Source of the DNA: CALAED01 sp035765195
Lineage (GTDB): Bacteria > Actinomycetota > Actinomycetes > Streptosporangiales > Streptosporangiaceae
DNA length: 64,000 nucleotides
Direction: 5' to 3'
NCBI GenBank assembly: GCA_035765195.1
Contig: DASTYC010000038.1
Span: 434,001 to 498,000 of the forward strand
Shown here: piece by piece, positions 24,859 to 33,376 of the stretch
Numbering within the stretch: the first letter of the stretch is position 1
Layout of the letters: the number at the start of each line of letters is the position of its first letter
Made by a program: the position numbers and the translations under genes
Notes under the pieces: generated by a model
Database searches by the model: none
Seen by the model: the letters and a program-made list of their open reading frames with translations, nothing else
Told to the model about the DNA's origin: nothing

Positions 24859-25593
24859 ATGCCGGGCGTGCGGCTCATGATGGGGCACACGCACGCGCTC
24901 AGCGGCGCGGCCGCGTGGTTGGCCGCGACGCCGTTACTGGGCGATTCCGCCCTCCTCGGGCACTTCGCCGTCCACCTGAGCCCGGCCCAGATCGCGGCCG
25001 GCACCGTCGTCTGCGCGGGCGCGGCGATGCTGCCCGACATCGACCACCACGACGGCACGATCGCCAACGCCTTCGGCCCGCTCACCCGCGTGCTGTGCCG
25101 GATCGTCGGCGCGCTCTCGGGCGGGCACCGGCACGCCACCCACTCCCTCGTGTTCGCCGCCCTCGCCGGGCTGGGGGCGAGCCTGGCCGTCATGCACCTG
25201 CCCGGCTGGGCCTGGTCGATCGTGCTGTTCTCGCTGATCGGCCTGGGGCTGCACGGCATCGGCATCCGCGTGCCCGAGCGAGAGCGCTTCTCGGCGCTGC
25301 TCAACGCGGTCATCGCGGCCGCGCTCGCCTATGTGATGCGCGACCTCGACATGGGCTTCGCCGGGTGCGCCGTGGCCCTCGGCTGCCTCGCGCACGTGCT
25401 CGGCGACTGCCTGACGCCGGACGGCTGCCCGCTCTTTTGGCCGGCGCGGTGGCGGATCGAGGTGCCGCTGATCCCGCGCACCGACGGCGCGCTGGAGCGC
25501 TGGGTGCTCGCGCCGCTGCTCACGCTGGGCGTGGTCATCCTCGCGGTGCGATCGGCGCTCGGCGTCGAGGCCACCCATTGGCTCAGATCCTGA
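24859..25593 (+). CDS. YdjM/DUF457-family inner-membrane metal-dependent hydrolase-like protein
   Basis: 244 residues, about five to six membrane segments. The N-terminal MMGHTHALSGAAAW (metal-type His) and the conserved MLPDIDHHDGTIAN and GGHRHATHSLVF segments, plus HVLGDCLTPDGCPLFWP, are the signature of the LexA-regulated YdjM membrane family (predicted metal-dependent hydrolases). Biochemical function is unproven for the family. The start is uncertain: ATGs at 24859, 24877 and 24880 are all possible, and the conserved region begins at 24877. There is no good ribosome site. It ends 22 bp before the convergent retropepsin-like gene. Confidence 0.82.
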   Translation: MPGVRLMMGHTHALSGAAAWLAATPLLGDSALLGHFAVHLSPAQIAAGTVVCAGAAMLPDIDHHDGTIANAFGPLTRVLCRIVGALSGGHRHATHSLVFAALAGLGASLAVMHLPGWAWSIVLFSLIGLGLHGIGIRVPERERFSALLNAVIAAALAYVMRDLDMGFAGCAVALGCLAHVLGDCLTPDGCPLFWPARWRIEVPLIPRTDGALERWVLAPLLTLGVVILAVRSALGVEATHWLRS

Positions 25594-25615
25594 CCGCCCT
25601 CTGTTGAGGGCCACA

Positions 25616-26203
25616 TCAGGAGGCGCGCAGGATCAGTCGCTCGTTCTTGTAGTCCAGCTTCACCGCGCCGAACCGCCGCAGCTCGTCGGAGCCCAGCAGC
25701 CCGTTGACCCGGCCGGAGCCGAAGTCGCCGCCGAGGTCGATGACCGGCAGGCTGCGCCCGTGCAGCCGCTGGCCGCCCACCGTCCAGCGGCTCACGGCGA
25801 CCAGCGGGACGACCGTGGCGCCCGCCACGCCGCGCACGTGTGCGGTGTCGCCGGTCCGCGGCAGGCGGAGCCGGCGCACCAGCGAGCGGCTCACCGTCGA
25901 GGACGACGCGCCGGTGTCGAGCACGAAGTCGTACGGCCCGCGTCCGTTGACCTTCACCGGAACGAGCACCATCGTCTCGCCCTGCATCGTCTGCACCTCG
26001 ATGGGCACCGAGACCTCGCCGGGCTTGGTCTTGCCGTCGCGGCCGCCCTTGGACTTCGACTTCGCCGACGGCGACGCCGACTCCGAGTCCGACGGCGCGG
26101 CGTCGGGCCGGCCCGTCACCTGGCAGTCGGCCGCGGTCACGGCCAGCATGGCGAGCACGGCGACCGCGGCGGCTCCGACCCGCCGTCCCCTCAATATGAT
26201 CAC
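25616..26203 (-). CDS. Exported retropepsin-like aspartyl protease family protein
   Basis: 195 residues from GTG 26203, which has AGGAGG about 11 bases upstream. An N-terminal signal-like helix (VGAAAVAVLAMLAVTAADC) is followed by a Ser/Lys-rich linker and a single retropepsin-type domain. The active-site motif is FVLDTGASSSTVS (DTG), and the flap/strand regions continue to VNGLLGSDELRRFG. One domain implies a homodimeric active site. The cysteine at the end of the signal could be lipidated, but Asp at -1 is unusual for a lipobox. It is on the same strand as the LLM oxidoreductase upstream (49-bp gap). The substrate is unknown. Confidence 0.8.
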   Translation of the reverse strand: MIILRGRRVGAAAVAVLAMLAVTAADCQVTGRPDAAPSDSESASPSAKSKSKGGRDGKTKPGEVSVPIEVQTMQGETMVLVPVKVNGRGPYDFVLDTGASSSTVSRSLVRRLRLPRTGDTAHVRGVAGATVVPLVAVSRWTVGGQRLHGRSLPVIDLGGDFGSGRVNGLLGSDELRRFGAVKLDYKNERLILRAS

Positions 26204-26252
26204 CGCCCGCTGCGACCTCCTCGAACGAGGACATTCCCGGCGCCGCGCCGGA

Positions 26253-27191
26253 CTAACGGAGTCGCTCGATAATCGGCCCCAGGGCCTCCATATAAGGTCC
26301 ATGCACGGTGATATAGGAAAATCCGAACCTCTCCTGGTTGGCCCTGAGCTGCTCGGCGATCTGCGCCTCGGTGCCGATCAACAGGAACGGGGTCTCCAGC
26401 GCCTCGTCGACGGTGAGGGGCCGCAGCCGGTCGGCCACGAGCCCCTCGACCACGGACCGCCGGTCATCGGTCACGATGACGGCCTGCACCAGCACGTTGA
26501 ACTCCATCGTCGCGGCCCGCTCGCCGGCCTGCTCCCGGAAGAACCGCACCCGCTCGTCGGTCTCCTCGGCCGTGCCGATGCGGAACGTGCCGGGCGGCTG
26601 GCCCTTCACTTGGAAGAGCCCGCCGAACCCCACGATGTCGGCATGCCGCGCGGCCAGCCGGAGCACGGTGTCGCCGGTACCGCCGATCAGCAGCGGCGGG
26701 CCGTGTCCGCCGAACCCCCGTTTTTGCACGGGGGCGAGCTCGGGCAGGTCGTAGAACTCCCGCAGCGCCGCGCGCTCCGGGTAGCCGGGGCCGGCGAACA
26801 GGCGGCCGAGCTCCTCGATCGTGCGCTCGAGCCGGCCGGTGCGCGCGGCGAGCGGCTCCCACTCGATGCCCGCCGCGTCGAACTCCCATTTCATGTGCCC
26901 CGCGCCGAGGCCGAGCTCGAGCCGCCCGTCGGTCAGCACATCGGCGGTCGCCGCCTCGCGGGCCAGCAGATGGGGGTTCCAGAACCCGACGTTGAGCACG
27001 AGTGTGCCGAGGCGCAGCCGCTCGGTCGCCGCGGCCGCGGCGACCAGCTCGGTGAACGGCGCCGCCGAGCCCAGGTGGTCCGTCCCCACGAAGACGTCGT
27101 AGCCATAGGACTCGGCCGTGCGGCAGAAGTCGACGAAATCGCGCCGCGAGCGGAGCGCGAAGTTGTTGAAGCCAAACCGGAAACCCGTCAT
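26253..27191 (-). CDS. LLM-class F420-dependent oxidoreductase
   Basis: 312 residues, TIM-barrel luciferase-like fold. The N-terminal MTGFRFGFNNFALRSRRDFV, YDVFVGTDHLG, RLRLGTLVLNVGFWNPHLLA and GRLELGLGAGHMKWEF are typical of actinobacterial F420-linked members. The C-terminal RFGFSYITVHG segment closes the barrel. It probably reduces or oxidises an unknown substrate with F420H2; npdG at 20.6-21.2 kb can recycle that cofactor. The ATG at 27191 is used; the open frame upstream overlaps the proteasome gene. It lies 56 bp after prcB on the same strand and could be in one transcript with it. Confidence 0.88.
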   Translation of the reverse strand: MTGFRFGFNNFALRSRRDFVDFCRTAESYGYDVFVGTDHLGSAAPFTELVAAAAATERLRLGTLVLNVGFWNPHLLAREAATADVLTDGRLELGLGAGHMKWEFDAAGIEWEPLAARTGRLERTIEELGRLFAGPGYPERAALREFYDLPELAPVQKRGFGGHGPPLLIGGTGDTVLRLAARHADIVGFGGLFQVKGQPPGTFRIGTAEETDERVRFFREQAGERAATMEFNVLVQAVIVTDDRRSVVEGLVADRLRPLTVDEALETPFLLIGTEAQIAEQLRANQERFGFSYITVHGPYMEALGPIIERLR

Positions 27192-27247
27192 ATCGAGCAC
27201 GCTGCCGCGCCGCGGCGCGGCGCGTCCAGCGCCTACGCCAGGCGGAA

Positions 27248-28090
27248 TCAACGCAGCGGCGCGGCCGGGCCGTCGGGACGATCGCGGCGGGCCTCGACCA
27301 TCGCCTGGGTGAGCTCGCGGACCTCCTCCTCCGGCAACCGGCGGTACCCGTCGGCGGTGGCCGTGGCGATGGTCGGATAGATGTTCCGCGTCAGATCGGG
27401 GCCGCCGGTCGCCGAGTCGTCGTCGGCGGCGTCGTACAGCGCCTCCACGCACACCTGGGCGGCCTGCCGGAGTCCGAGCCCCGGCCGGTAGAGCTTCTTC
27501 AGCGCGCCCCGCGCGTACGGCGAGCCCGACCCCTCGGCGTAGAAGTCACGCGCCTCGTAGGGCCCGCCGACCACCTCGAAGGTGAAGATCCGGCCGGTGC
27601 CGGCGGTCAGGTCGTAGCCGGCGAACAGCGGCACCACCGCGAGGCCCTGCATGGCCAGCGCGAGGTTCTCCCGCAGCACGGTGGCGAGCCGCCGCGCCTT
27701 GCCGTCGAGGGAGAGCACCGCTCCGTTCATCTTCTCGTAGTGCTCGAGCTCGACCTGAAAGAGCCGGACCATGTCGGCCGCAAGCCCGACCGCCCCGGCG
27801 AACGCGATGATCGAGTATTGGTCGGCGGGCTGGACCTTTTCGAGGTCCCGCTGGGCGATCACGTTGCCCGAGGTGGCCCGCCGGTCGCCGGCCATCATGA
27901 CGCCGTCGGCGAAGGTCAGCGCCAGCACGGTGGTGCCGTGCCCGACCTCGGGCGCGTCCGCCGGCGAGCTGTCGTCGCGGGCGCCGGGCAACAGCCCGGG
28001 CGCGTGGCCCTTCAGCAGCTCCACGAACGACGGCGGACCGACGCCGAGGAAGGCGGCGGGCAGGCCCTGGCTGGCGTCGAACTCGGTCAC
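27248..28090 (-). CDS. prcB: Proteasome beta subunit, encoded away from prcA/pup
   Basis: 280 residues with a 52-residue propeptide ending EVGHG and a mature N-terminus at Thr53 (TTVLALTF). Numbering from that Thr, the catalytic set Thr1, Asp17 (MAGDRRATSG) and Lys33 (LEKV) is complete, so it should be an active threonine protease after self-cleavage. GTG 28090 has AAGGAG five bases upstream and fits the family length. In the canonical cluster prcB precedes prcA, follows pup and dop, and lies near pafA. None of those is here: the flanks are an LLM oxidoreductase and a CopD-CtaG gene. Second, detached beta genes are known in some Streptosporangiales, so this may be a beta-2 paralogue. Confidence 0.93.
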   Translation of the reverse strand: MTEFDASQGLPAAFLGVGPPSFVELLKGHAPGLLPGARDDSSPADAPEVGHGTTVLALTFADGVMMAGDRRATSGNVIAQRDLEKVQPADQYSIIAFAGAVGLAADMVRLFQVELEHYEKMNGAVLSLDGKARRLATVLRENLALAMQGLAVVPLFAGYDLTAGTGRIFTFEVVGGPYEARDFYAEGSGSPYARGALKKLYRPGLGLRQAAQVCVEALYDAADDDSATGGPDLTRNIYPTIATATADGYRRLPEEEVRELTQAMVEARRDRPDGPAAPLR

Positions 28091-28130
28091 GTGGCTCCTT
28101 CCGTCGGGCACGGCGGCCTTCGGCCTTGGC

Positions 28131-30164
28131 TCAATCTTGCCGGGCCCTTTTGTCCAGTGCGGCAAGGTAGGCGTTGTACTCGGCGAGTTCGTCGGTGCCG
28201 GTGCCGGTGGCACGTGCGCGGTCGGCCGAGCGATCGCCGCGCCTGGCCAGCCGCTGGTCTTCGGCGAACCACTGGAAGACCAGGGCCAGCAGCACGATGA
28301 ACACCGGTATCTCGCCGAAGGCCCATGCGATGGCGCCCCCGGTGTTCAGGTCGGAGACCAGGGAGGCCCCCCACGGGCGATGCAGCGCGTTGTACCACTC
28401 CGGCGCGAGCGGGCGGCCCGCGTTCATGAGCGCGATGCCGAAGAAGGCGTGGAACGGCATCGTCACGAACAACACGAGCAGCCGCCCGACGTACGGCAGC
28501 CGCCTGGGCGCCGGGTCGACGCCGATGAGCACCCAGAAGAACAGCGAGCCCGACGCCAGGAAGTGCAGCAGCATCGCGATGTGCCCGAGATGGCTGCGCA
28601 TGAGCGTGCCGAACAGCCCGGTGAAGTACAGGGCATAGGTGCTCGCGACGAAGATGAAGGTCGCGACCAGCGGGTGCGCGAGGACCCGCACCACCCGGCT
28701 GTGCAGCGCGAGCGTCAGCCACTCGCGCATCCCCCGGTCGCCCTTGACCGCGGCGGGCCGCAGCGCCCGCAGCGCCAAGGTGACCGGCGCGCCGAGGACC
28801 AAGAAGATCGGGGTGAGCATCGCCAGCGTCATGTGCTGGGCCATGTGCACGCTGAACAGCACCGGCGCGTAGCGCTCCACGCCGCTGAGCGTGGCGGCCA
28901 CGATGGTGGCGAGCCCCCCGAACCACGCCACCGTACGGCCCACCGGCCACGCGTCCCCGCGCCGGCGCAGCCGCAGCACCGCGCCGGCGTAGCAGCCGCC
29001 GAGCACGACGACGAACGCGGCCCAGAACAGGTCGAACTGCCACAGCGTCGCCAGCCGGGCCGGGGTGATCGGCGGCGGCATGGCATAGCCGAGGAGCGCG
29101 CGCACGTCGCCCTCCGCGACCTCGACGGCGGGCGGGGCCGTGCGGGACAGCGCCACCGCGACCCCTATCGTGCCCGCCATGATCGCCGCCTCCGCCGTGG
29201 CCAGCCTGGCGAAGGCGCGCATCCGGCCCCTGGCGACGGCCGGCAACGTCTGGGTGCGATGCAGCCACCCGGCCCAGCCGAGCACGCAGAACGCCGCGAA
29301 CTTGATCAGGATGAGCCTGCCGTAGTCGGTGGTCACCAACTCCGCCGGCGTGGGCAGCCGCGACACGGCGTTGGCGACGCCGGTGGCGCCGACCGCGACG
29401 AAGCACCACAGCGCGAGCCGGCTGAACCGGGCGGCGGCGGTGCCGAGCGCGTCTCCTCGGCGGAGCGCGTGCCAGCCGAGCACGGCGAGCCCGCCCACCC
29501 AGGGCACGACGGCGGCGACGTGCATGGCCAGGCCGACGACGGCGACCGAGTGGTTGGGGGAGGATTCGGAATGGCCGGTGAGCGGGGGCGGCAGCAGCCC
29601 GATCAGCGCCACGGCGAGCAGCGCCAGCGCGCCGCCCGCCGTGAATGTCGTCCGGGCCATGAGGGCGATCATCACGGCCAGCAGGACGACGAGCATCAGC
29701 GCCAGCCCCTGGGGCAGTTGCCCGGCATAGCTGCTCAGCTCGCTGCCCGCGATGATCCTGCCGACCGGCTCGCCGAGGATGTCGGAGACCGTGAAGACCA
29801 GCGAGGCGCCGGCCGCCGCGGCCCAGCCGGCCGCCAGCCAGGACGCCGCGCGCACGTAGCCGGTCGCCGCGGTGCCCAGCCGGCCCTCGCTGGAGGGGAG
29901 CAGGACGGCGGCGGCCAGCAGCGCGCCCACAGTGCACACGGAGGCGGCGTCCATCGCGAGCCGGGCGATCGGCAGCCCCCATCGGGTGAGCCTGCCCGCG
30001 TCGCCCAGCCCGGGGATCACCGTCTCGGCGACGGCGCCGCCGGCCACCAGCGCGATCAACAACGCGGCCGTCGCCGCGGCCAGCACGCCCACCGCGGCGG
30101 CGGCCGCGGTCAGCTGGGGAGGCCTGCCGGGAGCGCGCTTCGCCCCGGCGGAGGTGCTGCTCAC
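28131..30164 (-). CDS. CopD-CtaG fusion membrane protein (copper resistance / cytochrome oxidase assembly)
   Basis: About 677 residues, 14-16 membrane helices in two parts. The N-terminal region (about 1-320) matches the CopD copper-resistance domain (HVAAVVPWVGGLAVLGWHAL; TTDYGRLILIKFAAFCVLGW). The C-terminal region (about 370-650) matches Caa3-type CtaG (FSVHMAQHMTLAMLTP; HFLASGSLFFWVLIG; MPFHAFFGIALM), with membrane His and Met residues suited to copper. It is thought to deliver copper to the CuA/CuB sites of cytochrome oxidase. GTG 30164 is a best guess because no strong ribosome site exists and the frame is open further upstream. It is preceded by a hairpin terminator of the ligase gene, so it likely has its own promoter. 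Confidence 0.85.
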   Translation of the reverse strand: MSSTSAGAKRAPGRPPQLTAAAAAVGVLAAATAALLIALVAGGAVAETVIPGLGDAGRLTRWGLPIARLAMDAASVCTVGALLAAAVLLPSSEGRLGTAATGYVRAASWLAAGWAAAAGASLVFTVSDILGEPVGRIIAGSELSSYAGQLPQGLALMLVVLLAVMIALMARTTFTAGGALALLAVALIGLLPPPLTGHSESSPNHSVAVVGLAMHVAAVVPWVGGLAVLGWHALRRGDALGTAAARFSRLALWCFVAVGATGVANAVSRLPTPAELVTTDYGRLILIKFAAFCVLGWAGWLHRTQTLPAVARGRMRAFARLATAEAAIMAGTIGVAVALSRTAPPAVEVAEGDVRALLGYAMPPPITPARLATLWQFDLFWAAFVVVLGGCYAGAVLRLRRRGDAWPVGRTVAWFGGLATIVAATLSGVERYAPVLFSVHMAQHMTLAMLTPIFLVLGAPVTLALRALRPAAVKGDRGMREWLTLALHSRVVRVLAHPLVATFIFVASTYALYFTGLFGTLMRSHLGHIAMLLHFLASGSLFFWVLIGVDPAPRRLPYVGRLLVLFVTMPFHAFFGIALMNAGRPLAPEWYNALHRPWGASLVSDLNTGGAIAWAFGEIPVFIVLLALVFQWFAEDQRLARRGDRSADRARATGTGTDELAEYNAYLAALDKRARQD

Positions 30165-30265
30165 CGGGCGCGCCGGTGGATGAACGGAGTGATCGTCGAT
30201 GTCATGGTCAAGGGCTCTGCCGGTCAGGTCGGGGGTGGAGCGACGTCTCAACCATAGTGAACCTG

Positions 30266-30286
30266 GGCGGCGACCGGCTCGCCGCC
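30266..30286 (-). terminator. Hairpin after the acyl-CoA-ligase-like gene
   Basis: Perfect 8-bp arms GGCGGCGA and TCGCCGCC with a five-base loop, beginning 7 bases beyond the ligase stop on the minus strand. No T-run. It probably separates the ligase transcript from the CopD-CtaG gene. Confidence 0.55.
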
Positions 30287-30292
30287 AAGGGG

Positions 30293-31975
30293 TCAGCCGG
30301 CGGTGAGCAGGTGCGTCCGGCCGTGCGCGGCGAACTCGGCGCGCAGCGCGTCCGCGCGCTCCGCGGTCAGCCGCTCGTAGCGCGGCTCGCGAGACCGGCC
30401 TCCCGGAGGCCGCCACCACACCTCGCCGGGCTGGTCCAGGCCGGCGAGGCGGTCCCAGCGCTCCCGGCGCAGCGAACGCTTGTCGACCTTGCCCGTCGAG
30501 GTCACGGGCATGGCGGGGACGATCCGGACGAACGTCGGCGCCCACTTGGTGCCCAGGTCCGGCTGCGCGGCGAGGAAGGCGGCGAAGCCGTCCGGGTCGA
30601 AGTCGCCGGTGAGCTCCAGGGCGGCCATCACCTGATCGCCGGTCCGCGGGTCGGGCACGGGGAAGACCGCGCACGTCACGACCGGCTCCCAGCGCGACAG
30701 GATGCGCTCCACCGGGGCGGCGGCGAAGTTCTCGCCGTCCACGCGCAGCCAGTCAGCGCCGCGTCCGGCGAAGTAGAAGAACCCCTTCTCGTCGCGATAG
30801 CCGAGGTCGCCGCTCCAGTAGCGCCCGTCGCGCACCCGCCGGGCCTCGGCCTCGGGGTTGTTGTAGTACCCCTCGAACGCGCCGGCGACGTTCAGCCCGA
30901 CGATCTCGCCGATGGCGGCGTCCGCGTTGAGCAGCGCGCCGGCGGCGTCGAAGCGGGCGGGCGGACATTCGGCCCCGGTGCGCGGATCGAGGACGGCCAC
31001 CTCCATGCCCGGCGGCGGCAGGCCGAGCGCCTCCGGCGGGGTGTCGGGCGTCTTGGTGAGGGAGATCGCGCCCTCGCTGGAGCCGTAGCCCTCGATCACC
31101 CGGCAGCCGAAGCGCACGCCGAACCGCGCCATGTCCTGGGCCGACGCTTCGGTGCCGAACGCCACCCGCAGCGTGTTGTCCGCGTCCGCCGGTCCCGGCG
31201 GCGTGCTGAGGACGTAGGCGAGCGCGCGGCCGACGTAGTTGAAGTACGTCACGCCGTAGCGGCGGACGTCGGGCAGGAAGCCGGAGGCGGAAAAGCGCCG
31301 CCGCAGCGCCACCGTCGCGCCCGCGTAGGCGGCCATCGCGAGGTTGGCCATGATCGCGTTGCCGTGGAAGAGCGGCATCGCGAGGTAGGTCACCGCGTCC
31401 CGGGTGATGCCGAACCGCGGCCCGTGCTCGGCGATGGCGGCCAGCCGGCCCTGGCTGCAGGTGACGGCCTTGGGCGCGCCCGTCGACCCCGAGGTGAACA
31501 ACAGCAGCAGCCGGTCGGCCGGGTCGAGGTCGCGGGCGGGCTCGGCGGGGGCGGCCGCGGCGACCTGCTCGCGGTAGCCGGGGTCGTCGATCAGCAGGAC
31601 GCGGGCCGGGTCGACCCCGGTGTCGAGGCCGTCGAGCAGCGCGACGTGGCGGGCGTCGGTGACGATGAGATCGCAGTCGGTGTGCCTGATGTCGGCCGCC
31701 AGCTCGGCGCCGCGCCGCGTGGGGTTGATGCCGACGACCGTGGCCCCGCACAGCGCCGCGGCCCCGATCCAGAACACGTAGTCGGGCACGTTCTCCAGCA
31801 GCACCCCGATGTGCGCCCGCCGGGCGGCCTCCGCCCCCGCCACCTTCCGCCCGAGCGTCGCCCTGGCGCGGGCGGCGGAGATCACCTCGGCCCAGGTGTA
31901 GGACTCGTCCTCGAACAACAACCCGGCGTGCCCGTCGTCGGCGCGGTCGAGCAGCAGCTTCGCGAAGGTGGTCAT
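30293..31975 (-). CDS. AMP-dependent synthetase/acyl-CoA ligase (FadD-like)
   Basis: 560 residues, ANL superfamily. The ATP-binding P-loop LFTSGSTGAPKAV, the A5 motif EGYGSSEGA, the A7/A8 hinge YWSGDLGYRDEKG and GADWLRVDGENF, and the A10 lysine in VTSTGKVDKRSL are all present. It activates a carboxylic acid as an acyl-adenylate and normally transfers it to CoA; the chain type cannot be told. ATG 31975 is favoured because a complete promoter, with a perfect palindrome in its spacer, ends seven bases upstream. A TTG at 32011 is in frame but lies inside that promoter. It follows the XRE-TPR gene on the same strand by 45 bp. Confidence 0.9.
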   Translation of the reverse strand: MTTFAKLLLDRADDGHAGLLFEDESYTWAEVISAARARATLGRKVAGAEAARRAHIGVLLENVPDYVFWIGAAALCGATVVGINPTRRGAELAADIRHTDCDLIVTDARHVALLDGLDTGVDPARVLLIDDPGYREQVAAAAPAEPARDLDPADRLLLLFTSGSTGAPKAVTCSQGRLAAIAEHGPRFGITRDAVTYLAMPLFHGNAIMANLAMAAYAGATVALRRRFSASGFLPDVRRYGVTYFNYVGRALAYVLSTPPGPADADNTLRVAFGTEASAQDMARFGVRFGCRVIEGYGSSEGAISLTKTPDTPPEALGLPPPGMEVAVLDPRTGAECPPARFDAAGALLNADAAIGEIVGLNVAGAFEGYYNNPEAEARRVRDGRYWSGDLGYRDEKGFFYFAGRGADWLRVDGENFAAAPVERILSRWEPVVTCAVFPVPDPRTGDQVMAALELTGDFDPDGFAAFLAAQPDLGTKWAPTFVRIVPAMPVTSTGKVDKRSLRRERWDRLAGLDQPGEVWWRPPGGRSREPRYERLTAERADALRAEFAAHGRTHLLTAG

Positions 31976-31982
31976 CGCGACG

Positions 31983-32011
31983 ATGGTGGCACCAAGCGTA
32001 CGCTTGGTCAA
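31983..32011 (-). promoter_or_regulatory. Promoter with perfect 18-bp operator palindrome upstream of the ligase gene
   Basis: On the minus strand TTGACC (32011-32006) and CACCAT (31988-31983) are separated by 17 bp and lie seven bases before the ATG. Between and overlapping them is ACCAAGCGTACGCTTGGT (31991-32008), which is fully self-complementary. A repressor bound there would block the promoter directly. The style fits a TetR- or GntR-type fatty-acid regulator encoded elsewhere. Confidence 0.65.
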
Positions 32012-32020
32012 CGGATGGGC

Positions 32021-33322
32021 TCAGCCGAGTCCCGCGCAGGCGCAGGCGTGCCGATAGGCCTGCGCACGCTGCTTCTCATCGCCGGTGCGGCCGAGCAGCT
32101 CGGCCAGGTCGAACCATGTCTGGGCCGCCTGGCGTTGCGACTGCATGCCCTCCAGCGTCTCCGCCGCCTGCTGCAGCACGGAGACGGCGGCGTCGATCTT
32201 GTCCAGGCCCACGTAGCCGTTGGCGAGCACGATCAAGACATCGGCGGCGAGGAACCGCTGGCCGTGCCCGAGAAGCTCGATCGCCTCCTTTGCCAGCCGT
32301 ACGGCCTCGGCCGGGCGGTTGAGCGCGATCTCGGCCTTGGCGAGTTCGGTCACACAGCGCACGTGATCGATTTCGCTGGCCGCGCTGTCGCCCAGCTCGT
32401 GCCGCGCCTGTTGAATGAGGTCGCGAGCGCGTTCGGCCTGGTCGGGCCGGGCGCGCAACATCAACCGGCCGCATTCGGTGCGCAGCCGCGCGAGGTTGCG
32501 CGTGTCGTCGGTCTCCCCCAGCAGCGCCAGGGCCCGCTCGCCGAGCCGCAGCCCCTCGCCGGGGTCGCCACGGTATTCGGCCACGATTCCCGCGTTCCAG
32601 TACGCGGCCGCCCGGGCGCGGGCGCTGCCCACATCTTCGGCGCGCGAGATCAACCGGTTGGCCAGTTGCTGCGCATAAACAAGATCACCGCGTTCGAGGA
32701 AGACGCCGAGCAAAGTCACGCCGAGCATGACTGTGGCTTCGGTCCAGCGAGTTTGGACTTCTCCCAGCCGGCGCAGGCCCTCCTCTCCCGTGCTCACGCC
32801 GGCGCTGAAGTCGCCGCGTTCGCGATAGCAACGGCACAGCGCAATGTGCAGCCAAGCCCAACGATCGGGATCTTCCTCCGGCGAAATCAGCTCGACGAGA
32901 TTCTCAAGCTCGGCGACAGCGTTCTCGAGATCGCCACTTGCTTCGAGCGCCCGCGCGAGCCCCCATCGGACGTCGTACATCATGTCCGGCATCGCGGAGA
33001 CGCTGGGGTTATTAAGGATCTTGGCAAAGCTGGCGCGTGCTTCCTCGACCTCGCCGTTCTCGAGCGAGATCTCTCCATACTTCAAGATCATACGTAGCTC
33101 GGTGAGCGTCTCGTCACTAACGCCACTCGCCAGATATGACGCAGAGCAACCAAGTTTGCGCGCAAGAAGTTCGATCACGTCCGCCGCCGGCAGCCGCTTA
33201 CCGCTCTCAATCAACGACACGTAACTGTCAGAGAGCTCCGGAAACGCGAGTTGAGCTTGAGAGATACCCCTGCGCAAGCGAAGGTCACGAAGTCGTTGCC
33301 CTAGAGATTCTTGACTGTTCAT
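32021..33322 (-). CDS. XRE-family HTH regulator with C-terminal TPR domain
   Basis: 433 residues. The N-terminal XRE helix-turn-helix (about 8-65) reads LRLRRGISQAQLAFPELSDS then YVSLIESGKRLPAADVIELL. From about residue 80 to the end come roughly nine degenerate TPR helical pairs (e.g. EVEEARASFAKIL, AYWNAGIVAEYRGDPGEGL, AAQTWFDLAELLGRTGDEKQ). This HTH-TPR architecture matches the peptide-sensing RRNPP regulators of Firmicutes and many uncharacterised actinobacterial regulators. It is divergent from a 43-residue signal-peptide-bearing ORF 54 bp away. Codons here are less GC-biased than in the neighbours, suggesting acquired DNA. Start ATG 33322 or GTG 33328. The ligand is unknown. Confidence 0.85.
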   Translation of the reverse strand: MNSQESLGQRLRDLRLRRGISQAQLAFPELSDSYVSLIESGKRLPAADVIELLARKLGCSASYLASGVSDETLTELRMILKYGEISLENGEVEEARASFAKILNNPSVSAMPDMMYDVRWGLARALEASGDLENAVAELENLVELISPEEDPDRWAWLHIALCRCYRERGDFSAGVSTGEEGLRRLGEVQTRWTEATVMLGVTLLGVFLERGDLVYAQQLANRLISRAEDVGSARARAAAYWNAGIVAEYRGDPGEGLRLGERALALLGETDDTRNLARLRTECGRLMLRARPDQAERARDLIQQARHELGDSAASEIDHVRCVTELAKAEIALNRPAEAVRLAKEAIELLGHGQRFLAADVLIVLANGYVGLDKIDAAVSVLQQAAETLEGMQSQRQAAQTWFDLAELLGRTGDEKQRAQAYRHACACAGLG

Positions 33323-33376
33323 TATCACTCGTCTTCACTCACGACTGCATGGAGGTATCACTGGAGGTGGTTATTC

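Noticed and set aside
27771..30257. 828-residue plus-strand open frame
   Set aside because: Antisense to prcB and the CopD-CtaG gene, whose motifs are clear on the minus strand.
30176..33097. 973-residue plus-strand open frame
   Set aside because: Antisense to the ligase and XRE-TPR genes; composition is typical of a shadow frame.
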